Assembly (NCBI RefSeq): GCF_025231525.1
Contig: NZ_CP103057.1
Coordinates: 1,815,001-1,879,000, forward strand
From: Sphingomonas endolithica
GTDB taxonomy: Bacteria; Pseudomonadota; Alphaproteobacteria; Sphingomonadales; Sphingomonadaceae
Reading direction: 5' to 3'
Length of the DNA stretch: 64,000 nucleotides
The notes below the pieces were generated by a model. That model worked only from the letters and a program-made list of their open reading frames with translations. It had not been told where the DNA came from and did no database searches. Both the position numbers and the translations under genes were made by a program. Below, in pieces: positions 53,184 to 64,000 of this stretch (its first letter is position 1; each line of letters opens with the position of its first letter).

Positions 53184-54298
53184 ATGGAGTCGCACGCCGT
53201 CCGGAAGATCATCCACGTCGATATGGACGCCTTCTTCGCGTCTGTTGAGCAACGTGATGATTCAGCCCTGCGCGGGCGGCCGGTCGCCGTTGGCCACCCC
53301 GCAGCGCGCGGCGTCGTCGCAGCGGCGAGCTATGAGGCGCGAACCTTCGGGGTGCGGTCCGCCCTGCCCTCCGTCACCGCGCTTCGTCGGTGTCCAGACC
53401 TGGTCTTCGTGCCTCCGCGCTTCGACGTCTACCGCAGTGTCTCCCAGCAGATCCACGCGGTGTTCGCCGAGTTCACTGCGCTGATCCAGCCGCTATCGCT
53501 GGACGAAGCTTATCTCGACGTCACCGAGAACCTCGCGGGATTGCCAACCGCTTGGCTGACGGCGAAGGCGATCCGCGCGCGCGTCTTGGACGAGACCGGC
53601 CTGACCGCGTCCGCCGGCATCTCCTACAACAAGTTCCTCGCGAAACTCGCTTCCGACCACCGCAAGCCTGATGGCCAGTTCGCGGTCACACCGGAAATGG
53701 GCGCCGATTGGGTCGCGACGCTGCCAGTCTCGCGCTTCCACGGCGTCGGACCGGTGACCGCCAAAAGGATGCATGCGCTCGATATCGAGACCGGTGCGGA
53801 TCTGCGCGGCAAGTCGCTATCCTTCCTCCAGGAGCATTTCGGCAGCTCGGCCGAGTGGTACCATCGAATTTCGCGTGGCATCGACCACCGCCCCGTCAAC
53901 CCCAATCGGGAACGGAAGTCGTCGGGATCGGAAACGACGTTCGAGCGCGACCTCACCGAGCCCGCGGCGATCGAGGCAGGCGTGATGCGCATGGCCCAGG
54001 ACGTCTGGTGCTGGTGTGATGAGAAGCAGGCCTTCGGTCGCACCGTCACGGTGAAGATCAAATATGGCGACTTCCAGCAGATCACGCGCAGCCGCAGCTT
54101 GCCCTTCGTCGTCTCCACCCACGCCGCCCTGCGGGAGGCCAGTCTGTCGCTGATCCGCTCCGTGCTGCCCGTCGAGAAGGGCATCAGACTGGTCGGTGTG
54201 ACCGTTTCCAACTTCGCCGCGCAGCCTGCGGCTGGCGTCGATCTGCCGTTGTTCGGTCGGTCTCCAGATCCCGATCTGCCCGCTATGGGCGCCGCCTG

Positions 54299-54299
<1 letters not shown>
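53184..54299 (+). CDS. dinB: DNA polymerase IV (Y-family translesion polymerase)
   Basis: 371 residues from the ATG at 53184, where the Y-family N-terminus begins: KIIHVDMDAFFASVEQRDD (metal Asp), VAAASYEARTFGVRSALPS (steric gate region), LSLDEAYLDV (catalytic Asp-Glu), SAGISYNKFLAKLASD and FHGVGPVTAKRM (HhH in the thumb), with the little-finger domain to ~350. The C-terminus ends PLFGR..., near a beta-clamp-binding motif. Extends lesions with low fidelity. Its TGA overlaps the ATG of the DUF763 gene. Likely a second, accessory copy besides a chromosomal dinB (inference). Confidence 0.94.
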
Positions 54300-56696
<2,397 letters not shown>

Positions 56697-56907
56697 TTAT
56701 CGTGCCAAACGTGTGTTTAGCAGGGCCGGCCGCGGGCACTTCCGCCGCGAATGCACCTTTCGACAAGTTGATCAGCGACGTTCCACACTACTACCGTAGG
56801 CTCAACCCACTTCAGACATCCGCTCAGGTGTGCTCGCGGCGCGACGCCGGCTTATACGGATCGTACGGGAAAGGAGAGGGAAGCTCACGTCAGCGATAAC
56901 GCGTGTC

Positions 56908-58524
56908 TCAACGCCGCTGGTCTCGCTCACCTGCGGCTCCTCGTTTGCATGCGAGTGCTACCATGGCCGCAGCCACCGCTCCCCACCCGAGCCGGTACCA
57001 CCCCACGCTGTGCGCCCCGCTTAAGCTCGGCGGCAGTGGCGCCCCAGGATAACCGCCGTACCTGTAGTGTGGGTCCTGCCAGCCGAGCTTGCTAAGGGCG
57101 AGCGAGCCGATCAGGTAAAAGATCATGTATCCCCAACCGGCGAGCTTGTTTGGTGCGAGTGACTGCAGGAAGAGCGCCAGCACTCCGAGCAGCAGCCATT
57201 CGTACGCTTTGGGCAACACGTACCATCCGACGTACGCAGCGAGCGTAGGCGGCTGACCTTTGGCAAACTCGGTCACAACCCCGGCTCCCGCGCTCGTCAC
57301 CGCAAGTAAGAAGAGGACAACAGCCAGCGCGAGAAGCTTTGGGATTACCAGCAACGTCCCGCCTGCCGGAGTCGCCGCTATGAGGGGCGCTACATTGTGC
57401 TCGCGCTCAGCCCAGAACAATTCGCCCGCGAAAAACAAGGCGACCACTAACGGCACAAGCTGGAACGAGGTGGCCAGCGCCGCCACCGTGGCCGGCGTTC
57501 CGGTCACTCGCGCCGCTGCTGCCGCGGCAGCCCCCAAGCCCATCAGCAGCAGCACGGCAAAGGCCGGCGTCACGATTACCCGCCGAGTTTCAAAAGCGGT
57601 GCGCAGGCCGATCTGCTTTGCGGCGATGCTCCACCCGGAGCGTGCGTGCAGCGAAGACAACGCCCGCTGTTGGTCGGCCGGCAGAGCGGCTGCATGAGGC
57701 GGCTCAGCGCGCTCCTCCACGGCCAGCGACGGTAAGCCCCGCACAGGTTTTCGGGGCGGGCGTGGTTCCGCCAGCCATGTCCCAAGCCCGACCAGCGCCG
57801 CAGCGACCGCCAGCCAGAGCATGCGATTTGCCAGCAACGCGCCGCCAAGTGAGGGCAACATCGCGTCTCGCTGAGCAGGGCTCCACCCTCGCGTGGCGTC
57901 GGCCACTGCAGCAAACCCGAACGGCTCTATCAAGCTGAGCCCCGCGCCGCCCCCGCCGCTATCGCCTGCCAGCCCGTACAGCGTCAGCAGTCCCGCCGCG
58001 CCGAGCAAGCAGCCTGTCATCGACCGGGCCGCCGACACGAGCGCAAAGAACAAGGCGGAGGCCAGAAATAAGTTGGGCAAGGCCAGCGCAACAAACGCGA
58101 ACAGATAGGCCCCTGCCAGGCCCGATCCGAGTCCCAGCACCACGCCGCCCGCTGCCATCGCGACGGGCACCGATACGAAGCATAGCAACACCGCGCCAAA
58201 TGCGCCCAGAAACCGTCCGAGCGTGTAGTTCCGGCGGTATATTGGCATTGCGCGGACCAAGTCGGCAAACCCGCTTAGCTCGTCGCGCAGTGCCGCCTCG
58301 CCAACAAACGCCGCCGCAGTGAACAGGAAGAACAGTGTCCAAACGAGGTGTGTTCGCATGATCGCTGCCGCCCCGGTGCGGGCGCCCTCGTCAGCAAGCC
58401 CCACGCGCAAGTCGTCGATTGCCATCCCGCCCGCAACCATCAGCGTGGATACTGCGAAGACGATCCAGAAGACACGCCCACCGAGCTGCTGACGAAGCTC
58501 GTGCCAGGCGAGACGAGGGATCAT
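56908..58524 (-). CDS. ABC transporter permease, short form lacking the aminopeptidase domain
   Basis: 538 residues with about twelve hydrophobic segments in two halves (FWIVFAVSTLMVAGGMAI, HLVWTLFFLFTAAAFVGEAA, RNYTLGRFLGAFGAVLLCFV; later FAVLLLMGLGAAAAAAARVT, LLVIPKLLALAVVLFLLAVT). The layout matches the membrane part of ~1200-residue permease/M1-aminopeptidase fusions; here the protein ends after the last helix with no peptidase. The ATG overlaps the ATPase stop (ATGA). Confidence 0.8.
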   Translation of the reverse strand: MIPRLAWHELRQQLGGRVFWIVFAVSTLMVAGGMAIDDLRVGLADEGARTGAAAIMRTHLVWTLFFLFTAAAFVGEAALRDELSGFADLVRAMPIYRRNYTLGRFLGAFGAVLLCFVSVPVAMAAGGVVLGLGSGLAGAYLFAFVALALPNLFLASALFFALVSAARSMTGCLLGAAGLLTLYGLAGDSGGGGAGLSLIEPFGFAAVADATRGWSPAQRDAMLPSLGGALLANRMLWLAVAAALVGLGTWLAEPRPPRKPVRGLPSLAVEERAEPPHAAALPADQQRALSSLHARSGWSIAAKQIGLRTAFETRRVIVTPAFAVLLLMGLGAAAAAAARVTGTPATVAALATSFQLVPLVVALFFAGELFWAEREHNVAPLIAATPAGGTLLVIPKLLALAVVLFLLAVTSAGAGVVTEFAKGQPPTLAAYVGWYVLPKAYEWLLLGVLALFLQSLAPNKLAGWGYMIFYLIGSLALSKLGWQDPHYRYGGYPGAPLPPSLSGAHSVGWYRLGWGAVAAAMVALACKRGAAGERDQRR

Positions 58525-59387
58525 CGTCGGGACCCCGCCCGGTGCCCGAGCGCCGCGAAATACGCGTCCTCCAGCGTTGCGGTGACGGGCTCGAAGTCCG
58601 GACCCGGACGTTCATCGGAAAGTACCCGCACCGACAGTCGGCCACCAGAGAGCCGGCGCGAGAGCAACGTCGCAGCGCCAGCACCGGACTCTGCCGGTCC
58701 ACGCCACACCCTTCCATCGAGCGCGCCGCCAAGCGCACCCGGTGAACCATTGGCCAGCACTCGCCCGCCAGCCAGCACAGCTACTCGCTCACATAAATCT
58801 GCGACATCGTCCACGATGTGCGTCGATACGATCACAACCGCAGTCTCACCAAGGCCGAACAGCAGTTCTTGAAAGCGGTTGCGCTCAGCGGGGTCGAGTC
58901 CGGCTGTCGGCTCATCCAGAATGAGCAGGTCCGGATCTCCGATCAGCGCCTGCGCCACGCCCCAACGCTGGCGCATGCCGCCGGAGAAAGTTGAGACTGC
59001 TCGGCCACGGGCGTCCCAAAGGTTCACCAGCCGCAGCAGCCGTTCGGCGGCGTCGCGCCGGTCACCCCGCACCGTTACTCCCTTGAGTACTGCGATCTGC
59101 TCGAACAGCACCTCGGCCGATACGCCTGGATAGACACCGAAATCCTGCGGCAGGTAGCCGAGCCGGCGCCGTAGCGCGCGAGGCTCCGCAAGCACGTCGA
59201 TCCCGTCGAAGCGGAGCCGCCCTGCAGATGGCAACTGCAGCGTCGCTGCGACCCGCATCAGCGACGATTTGCCCGCCCCGTTTGGCCTAAGCAGCCCAAA
59301 CAGCCCGCGGTCAATCGACAGCGTTACGTCATCTAGCGCCGGGGTGCCGTCAGCATAGGTGTGCGATACGTGCTCGATCTCCAGCAA
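58521..59387 (-). CDS. ABC transporter ATP-binding protein with altered Walker A
   Basis: 288 residues. P-loop reads LLRPNGAGKSSL: the first Gly of the usual GPNGAGKST is Arg (codon AGG where GGG is expected). Q-loop YLPQDFGVY, signature FSGGMRQRWG, Walker B LLILDEPTAGLDP and switch STHIVDD are all normal. The C-terminal ~70 residues after the switch are typical of multidrug-type exporters. The Arg could weaken ATP binding, or be a tolerated variant. Gene order is DUF3617, ATPase, permease. Confidence 0.88.
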   Translation of the reverse strand: MLEIEHVSHTYADGTPALDDVTLSIDRGLFGLLRPNGAGKSSLMRVAATLQLPSAGRLRFDGIDVLAEPRALRRRLGYLPQDFGVYPGVSAEVLFEQIAVLKGVTVRGDRRDAAERLLRLVNLWDARGRAVSTFSGGMRQRWGVAQALIGDPDLLILDEPTAGLDPAERNRFQELLFGLGETAVVIVSTHIVDDVADLCERVAVLAGGRVLANGSPGALGGALDGRVWRGPAESGAGAATLLSRRLSGGRLSVRVLSDERPGPDFEPVTATLEDAYFAALGHRAGSRR

Positions 59388-59408
59388 GGAGTCTGTCCCG
59401 TTACGTGG

Positions 59409-59858
59409 TTAGTTGCCAACGCGCGCGGCGCGCTGGCTGAGCACGATGCGCATCGCTCCCTTGGTTGTCGCCCCGGTCACCGTGGCGCGCCCTACAAAGC
59501 CGGTCTTGTCGTAAGTGCCTGCTCGGGTGAGATGAACGGGGGCGCCACTCTTCTGCGGACAGGTAAGCGTCTGGTTGTATTTGCCATCGGCGACGTTCTG
59601 AACATCGACATGGCAACGCGCCTTCGGATCGGGCGCGATAAGCGCCTCCACTCCCTGCCCGGCCGACAGGCGTTTGCGCTCCGTCTTCGACTTACCCTTC
59701 ATCATGCGCGCTATGAAGCCTGGCAACCCCGGCACGGACATGTCGATGGTAGTTGACGTGACGTCCCAACTGCCCGGTGCAAGCGCTTGGTCCGCAGCTA
59801 AGGCGTTGGAAGGAAGCACGATGAGAGCCGCAGCTAGTGATCTGATCATGCCCAACAT
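59409..59858 (-). CDS. DUF3617 exported protein
   Basis: About 149 residues from the ATG at 59858 (or three codons later), signal peptide IRSLAAALIVLPSNALA, then LAPGSWDVTSTTIDMSVPGL, the Lys-rich patch MMKGKSKTERKRL and CHVDVQNVADGKYNQTLTCP (a Cys pair). DUF3617 proteins are periplasmic, of unknown role, abundant in sphingomonads. Ends 21 bp before the ABC ATPase, likely cotranscribed. Confidence 0.8.
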   Translation of the reverse strand: MLGMIRSLAAALIVLPSNALAADQALAPGSWDVTSTTIDMSVPGLPGFIARMMKGKSKTERKRLSAGQGVEALIAPDPKARCHVDVQNVADGKYNQTLTCPQKSGAPVHLTRAGTYDKTGFVGRATVTGATTKGAMRIVLSQRAARVGN

Positions 59859-59978
59859 GTAACGCGCGCGCAGTTGCACGACCAGTCCCATGGCCAGCTT
59901 GCGGCAGGCAAACGGCGGCATGATGGTGCCTCCCGTCAGCTTTGGACAGCGACAGAGCAGGCGGTCATCGCGCGACCC

Positions 59979-60755
59979 TTAGAGCAGCAGCTGCCACAAG
60001 GGATTCTTAGGGTCTATTAGCAGCTTGATCGTCAACGCCAATGACATCACGACCAGCAGTGGACGTACACCGCGCCCTCCAAAGCGGATTGCAAGCCGGG
60101 CGCCCACCTGATTGCCTGCGACGTTCGCTGCCGCCATGCTAAGGCCCAGAACCCAAAGCACCTTGCCGCCCGCGATCATGGCCAGCAGACCCGCCACGTT
60201 GGTCGCCAGGTTGATGAACTTCGTGTTCGCAATGGCCTTGAGAAGGCCAAGACCGCCGAGCGCGACGAGTGCAGTTGTGAGGAACGAACCGGTTCCGGGT
60301 CCGAAGAAGCCATCATAAAAGCCAAGGCCGGAGCAGACCGCTGCCAGACCCCATCGCCCAAACCTTGCATGTCGGTCGACCTCGCTCATCTTTGGCGCGA
60401 GCAGGAAGTAGAACACCATTGCGATCAGCAGCAGCGGCACGAACGCTGAAAGAAAACTGGAATCTATGTGTTGGACGGCGGTCGCGCCCAGGACGGAGCC
60501 GCAAAACGCACCGGCCGCTGGGATCGCGAAAGCCTTCAGATCGATACGTCCAGCTCGCAGGAATGTCAGCACCGCAGACCCGGTGCCGATCGTGCTCTGC
60601 AACTTGTTTGTTGCCAGTGCTGCCACGGGAGGAACGCCAGCAGCCAATAGCGCCGGGATCGTGAGGAGTCCGCCCCCACCAGCCAGCGCATCAATCCCGC
60701 CCGCGATGAACGCGACCAGGATCAGGAAGGAGAATGCGTCCACAGTAAGGTGCAT
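59979..60755 (-). CDS. TSUP/TauE-SafE family sulfite or sulfonate permease
   Basis: 258 residues with 7-8 helices; FIAGGIDALAGGGGLLTIPA and LATNKLQSTIGTGSAVLTFL in the first half are repeated in kind by GFYDGFFGPGTGSFLTTALV and AIANTKFINLATNVAGLLAM in the second, the two TauE motifs. Family members move sulfite, sulfonates or organic acids across the inner membrane. Substrate unknown; no sulfur genes adjacent. Confidence 0.9.
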   Translation of the reverse strand: MHLTVDAFSFLILVAFIAGGIDALAGGGGLLTIPALLAAGVPPVAALATNKLQSTIGTGSAVLTFLRAGRIDLKAFAIPAAGAFCGSVLGATAVQHIDSSFLSAFVPLLLIAMVFYFLLAPKMSEVDRHARFGRWGLAAVCSGLGFYDGFFGPGTGSFLTTALVALGGLGLLKAIANTKFINLATNVAGLLAMIAGGKVLWVLGLSMAAANVAGNQVGARLAIRFGGRGVRPLLVVMSLALTIKLLIDPKNPLWQLLL

Positions 60756-60946
60756 CAGGCTCCCTTAACGAAGCTCATTCAAGTTGACAGCCGAACAGGC
60801 GAACCACCTTCCGCTATCTGGTAACTCGCTGAGAAGCGCTGCCCCCTAGGGGCGTTAGCCGCCGAGCGTTTTTCGCTCCAAAAACCCACAAACGGACCAG
60901 AAAGCTTCTTTCGCCGCTTCCCGAAAGCGGACAGTCATTCAGATCC

Positions 60947-61783
60947 CTATTTGGCCAGATGGGCAAGAAAGTTGGCGATCTCCCGGCGGCGGTTGATCTC
61001 TTTTGCCAGCTCGTCATCCACGCCGAGCGCCCACCGTGTTGGACGATGCTCCGGATCGGCGTGTAGCCCGTCCAGCAACGCAGCGTGGTCATGCACGTCG
61101 ACCTCTTCGTTGGCCAATCCGGCCTCTACGAGGTCCGTCGCTTGGCTGCGCAACGCACTCGCGATCTCTGCGAGCGACAGTTCCGGGTGATATTGCACAC
61201 CCCAGAACGTTCCCCCGTCGAAGTTGATCTCGGCTGCCTGGACCCGCGTGACGGCGTTGCTCGCAAGCAGGCTACTGCCCGGCGGCAGTTCGTCGACTTC
61301 GTCGCCGTGGATCGCCGCCGCATCCCAGGCCGCCGGGCGTCCTGCAAGCAAGGGGTGGTCGCGGCCGGCCGCAGTCGCGTTGATCCGCCGCGCTACACCC
61401 GCTTCCATCCGCTGCGGCATCTTCCGCGCGCGTCCCCCCGCCGCTGCGACGGCGATCTGAAGACCGGCGCACGACCCAAAAGACGGCACCCCCGATGCAA
61501 ACACCGTACGCATGAAGGCGAGTACGCGATCGACTTCCGGAGTCTGGCGATATACGTGCATCGGCGAACCCGTCAGGAACACTGCATCGAAGACAGCGAG
61601 CTCGTCCGCCGCATAGGTTCGGGCATCGTCGTCTGCTGGCGCAACGATTGCCACCTTAGCGCCCGGCACCATCTGTGAAAGTGTGGCAGCATAGGTTTCA
61701 CCTGAGCTCTTCCCGGCCCGTTCGCGGCGGGCAGCCCGTTCATCAGGCAGCTCGCTTTCAGCGATAAGATAATGAGACAACAC
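60947..61783 (-). CDS. Class I glutamine amidotransferase-like protein
   Basis: 278 residues: FGSCAGLQ (nucleophile Cys), IHGDEVDELPPGSSLLA and GVQYHPELSLAEI (catalytic His-x-Glu) give the GATase1 triad as in GMP-synthase-like amidotransferases. The C-terminal ~70 residues (HDHAALLDGLHADPEHRPTR, ANFLAHLAK) are an added helical part. Acts on Gln side chains or gamma-glutamyl compounds; acceptor unknown. Confidence 0.88.
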   Translation of the reverse strand: MLSHYLIAESELPDERAARRERAGKSSGETYAATLSQMVPGAKVAIVAPADDDARTYAADELAVFDAVFLTGSPMHVYRQTPEVDRVLAFMRTVFASGVPSFGSCAGLQIAVAAAGGRARKMPQRMEAGVARRINATAAGRDHPLLAGRPAAWDAAAIHGDEVDELPPGSSLLASNAVTRVQAAEINFDGGTFWGVQYHPELSLAEIASALRSQATDLVEAGLANEEVDVHDHAALLDGLHADPEHRPTRWALGVDDELAKEINRRREIANFLAHLAK

Positions 61784-62148
61784 GACTTCCTCTGTGACGG
61801 AGCCCCCATAACGTCTTATCGCGCTGGCGGACCCATCGGACCTGTCGCCGTCGTATCAACCGACCCTCAACTAGCCGTTCAAGCCTCCCGATAAGACGTT
61901 ATCGGGGCTGCTGACCTCAAGCTCGATGACGCTCTTCGGGACTGGAGATACTGTTTCTAGCGTCTTCGGCAGTCGACTGCTTCCAGAGCAAGCAGACCCC
62001 TGCCAGCGCTCCCGGTGAACGCGGAGCACAAGCAGCGACGGTCACCAGCCAACCTCCGAAAGCCAGCGATTTCTTTGCGGGATGCACTGTTCGAGATCAG
62101 CAGCGCGGCAATTCCTTCTTTAGGAGAAGGGATCAATGAGGGCTTACT
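61784..62148. other. Intergenic region with paired inverted repeats
   Basis: About 365 bases between two minus-strand genes. Apart from the inverted repeat pair at 61803-61907 no gene or promoter was recognised. A short plus-strand frame (62015-62254) overlaps the rlmJ end and looks like a shadow. Confidence 0.4.
61803..61907. repeat. Pair of 19-bp inverted repeats, 67 bp apart
   Basis: CCCCCATAACGTCTTATCG (61803-61821) and CGATAAGACGTTATCGGGG (61889-61907) match at 18 of 19 positions when inverted. The second arm is itself a hairpin (CCCGATAA-GACG-TTATCGGG). It could be a recombinase site pair, an operator or a terminator-like structure; no recombinase gene lies near. Confidence 0.6.
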
Positions 62149-62979
62149 TCAATCGCTCAACCAATCGGCTGTGATCTCGCCTCTATGCCCCTCCGGCGCT
62201 AGCACGGCGCGCAGGGCTTCCAGCAGAGGCGGCAGCGCCTGCGTCAAGGCGTAGGGCGGATTGACGATATAAAGGCCCGCGCCATTATAGATGCCGGGCT
62301 GATCGCCATCGTACAACCAGTGCTCCACCTGCAGTAATTTCGGGATGCCGAGCTTGCGTAACTGCTCCTTCCACCGCCAATGCGTGGCGCGATCCTTTAA
62401 CGGAAACCAGATTACCGTCACCCCGTGCGCCCATTTGCGGTAAGCCGCAGCGAGGGTGGCTGTGAGACGTGCGCGTTCATCGGGCTGCTCGTACGGCGGG
62501 TCGACCACCACGACGCCGCGCGCGGTGCGGGGCGGCAGCATCGCCAGCCAAAGCTCGTAGGCGTCGCGCTCATGCACGGCAGCGGATGTGTCGCGCATCA
62601 CGCGGCGCAGGGCTTGAACGTCCTCGGGGTGTTTCTCGTTCAGGATCAGGAAATCCTGTGGGCGCAGAAGCTGCGCAAGAACCCTGGGCGAGCCGGGGTA
62701 GAGGTGCGGCTCGAGCCCGACATTCACCGCCTGTACGGCGGCGCGGTAGTCGTTCAGCAAGGGATTTGGGTCGGCAAAGGCGCGCAGCACGCCCTGCGCG
62801 GACTCGCCGGTGCGTCGTGCTTCCTCGCTGCCAAGGTCGTACAGCCCGCAGCCCGCGTGGGTGTCGATTAGGGTCAGCGCGCTCTGTTTTTGCTGCAAGG
62901 CCCGCACAAGCGCGACCAGTAGGCTGTGCTTCACGACATCGGCGCTATTGCCAGCATGGAATGAATGTCGATAATTCAT
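62149..62979 (-). CDS. rlmJ: 23S rRNA adenine(2030)-N6-methyltransferase
   Basis: 276 residues from the ATG at 62979, where the invariant MNYRHSFHAGNSADVVKH begins; longer starts are spurious. LTLIDTHAGCGLYDL (SAM site), FLILNEKHPED, VVVVDPPYEQPDE (N6-adenine methylase DPPY) and GAGLYIVNPPY complete the family. Methylates N6 of A2030 of 23S rRNA before 50S assembly. Normal length. Confidence 0.95.
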   Translation of the reverse strand: MNYRHSFHAGNSADVVKHSLLVALVRALQQKQSALTLIDTHAGCGLYDLGSEEARRTGESAQGVLRAFADPNPLLNDYRAAVQAVNVGLEPHLYPGSPRVLAQLLRPQDFLILNEKHPEDVQALRRVMRDTSAAVHERDAYELWLAMLPPRTARGVVVVDPPYEQPDERARLTATLAAAYRKWAHGVTVIWFPLKDRATHWRWKEQLRKLGIPKLLQVEHWLYDGDQPGIYNGAGLYIVNPPYALTQALPPLLEALRAVLAPEGHRGEITADWLSD

Positions 62980-63137
62980 TGAATTCAAAAAATCTGACGA
63001 TTTGCCTTTATACGTGCCTTGGAGCGCGAGGCGTTCAAGCACCAATCCGGTGCTAGTATAAAGTCGGGCAAAAACCTTCAACGCAGATCGCGCCGTCGCG
63101 GCCATACGGACTTCGGCTCTCGCACGCATCAGTCGCT

Positions 63138-63458
63138 TCAATTGCCTTCGGCATCGACTGCGAACACCACCGGCTTGCCCCGGGACATCGGCTCCCAACC
63201 GGCCGACAGAGCGGCGCGCACGCACCGCGAAATCGTTGCATCATCGAGTTGAAGACGACCGCGCGGCATACCCTTCAAGAGCCGCTTAGGCGGCGGGAAT
63301 GCTACCCATGCTTCGCGTTTGGCACCGCGCTGGAGAAGGGCAATCATCATTCCTTTCCAACCTTCGTCATCCGACTGATGCGGTTCACGCTGGAGGTGCC
63401 AATCATATATGGCGCCGTCGACATCGACGGTGCCGCCGTTACTTTGGGATTTTGACAT
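63138..63458 (-). CDS. Conserved small hypothetical protein
   Basis: 106 residues from the ATG at 63458. VDVDGAIYDWHLQREPHQSD, GWKGMMIALLQRGAKREAWV, FPPPKRLLKGMPRGRLQLDD and AGWEPMSRGKPVVFAVDAE form a compact soluble protein of a type common in alphaproteobacteria; no activity known. Upstream of rlmJ on the same strand, but with a gap of about 160 bp. Confidence 0.7.
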   Translation of the reverse strand: MSKSQSNGGTVDVDGAIYDWHLQREPHQSDDEGWKGMMIALLQRGAKREAWVAFPPPKRLLKGMPRGRLQLDDATISRCVRAALSAGWEPMSRGKPVVFAVDAEGN

Positions 63459-63600
63459 ATAGGCGGTTCTAGCATGCTCGCCCCGCCAAAGCACAGGTTT
63501 GGGGCTGATAGGCTCACGGCTTGGGCTGGCGGAACCGGCATGCAAGTGAAGCCAAGTTTGGTGTCGATATAGGCTTCTTGAGATAAGAGATTGGCCGAGT

Positions 63601-64000
63601 ATGAAGATGCTGCTCCCAGTTTTTATTGCGCTTACGGCGTGCAACTTCGGCGAGACTTATTCTGGCGACAAGCCTGGGACAGACAGCGTCCATATTTCCA
63701 TGGCCGAACGGCAAACGAAGCGGGAGGGAGCAGGAAGGCCCCCGAAAAGCGGCAGGACTTTACCGGCTAATTACATCAAAGCCTTCATGTGCGAATTTGA
63801 CGAGAACCCTGTTGCTGAGGCAAATAGGTTCCATAAGACGTCGGGGGGGCGCGCCGAGCGGGCAGGCGACCTGACCCTGCTTAGATCACTCGGCTTCAAG
63901 AGAGAGTCGCGCGACGGCGATCTTGAGAGTGTCGGCGGCAAGGTCGCTGCGCCACCGGGCCTCGCTATCTTGGGCCTGCCTGTCCGGTTCCTGGAGATAA
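63601..64000 (+). CDS. Predicted lipoprotein, continues past window end
   Basis: From the ATG at 63601 the frame is open to base 64000 (133 codons so far). MKMLLPVFIALTACNFGETY has a lipobox (LTAC, Cys14). The mature part includes PANYIKAFMCEFDENPVAEA, RAGDLTLLRSLGFKRE and GLAILGLPVRFLEI. No family recognised. The ribosome binding site is weak, and an ATG two codons on is an alternative. Confidence 0.6.
   Translation, partial: MKMLLPVFIALTACNFGETYSGDKPGTDSVHISMAERQTKREGAGRPPKSGRTLPANYIKAFMCEFDENPVAEANRFHKTSGGRAERAGDLTLLRSLGFKRESRDGDLESVGGKVAAPPGLAILGLPVRFLEI

Noticed and set aside
62980..63225. Longer N-terminus for rlmJ
   Set aside because: RlmJ proteins begin with the MNYRHSFHAGN motif found at 62979.

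Overview
The window reads as accessory DNA from a high-GC alphaproteobacterium, most likely a sphingomonad. Grounds are the DUF6894, HisKA_2, TSUP, DUF6130 and propeller-type kinase families, Crp/Fnr and LuxR regulators of sphingomonad style, and the general gene mix. No replication, partition, rRNA or tRNA gene was seen, so plasmid or chromosome cannot be decided. Identifications are by eye from translated sequence; no database was searched.

Layout. 1-6.5 kb: the C-terminal part of a GAF/HisKA_2 kinase, a DUF6894 protein, a PAS-GGDEF-EAL protein, and a sugar dehydrogenase gene destroyed by a frameshift and an IS6 element (copy A). 6.6-11.4 kb: a compact five-gene operon on the minus strand whose parts match the Pseudomonas Fap functional-amyloid system in kind and order (Asn/Ser/Asp repeat protein, small protein sharing its C-terminal module, C39-type peptidase, small secreted protein, coiled-coil plus beta-barrel exporter). 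A LuxR-type and a Crp-type regulator lie just upstream, and two palindromes sit in the leader. This is the most interesting locus here. 13.7-25.1 kb: a repeat-rich island with two more IS6 copies (B, C), an IS3 fragment, five copies of two short non-autonomous elements (about 182 bp and 184-204 bp) with IS6-like ends, decayed genes, small ORFs, a barrel/phosphatase/membrane-protein operon, and a two-component cluster whose kinase is cut by IS3.

25-46.7 kb: a metabolic and signalling block. Two near-identical propeller-type histidine kinase/response-regulator pairs (27.8-31.4 and 37.1-40.8 kb) bracket hydrolases, a metallo-beta-lactamase-fold protein, a DoxX-like protein and two frameshifted genes (DUF6130, class I aldolase). 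Beyond these lie a DUF4437 protein, a TDT/SLAC1 transporter, an AraC regulator, an alpha/beta hydrolase, a flavin-type oxidase, and a short-chain dehydrogenase translationally coupled to a cytosolic histidine kinase. 46.9-64 kb: a fourth IS6 copy (D) that beheads an HNH gene, stress membrane proteins, a PAS-LuxR regulator, an intact HNH paralogue, dinB coupled to a DUF763 gene, an orphan mreB paralogue, an ABC exporter pair with an altered Walker A motif, DUF3617, a TSUP permease, a class I amidotransferase, rlmJ, a small conserved protein and a lipoprotein running off the window.

The many IS ends, 1-nt frameshifts and beheaded genes indicate a region under rearrangement. Several frameshifts fall in homopolymers and could be assembly errors.
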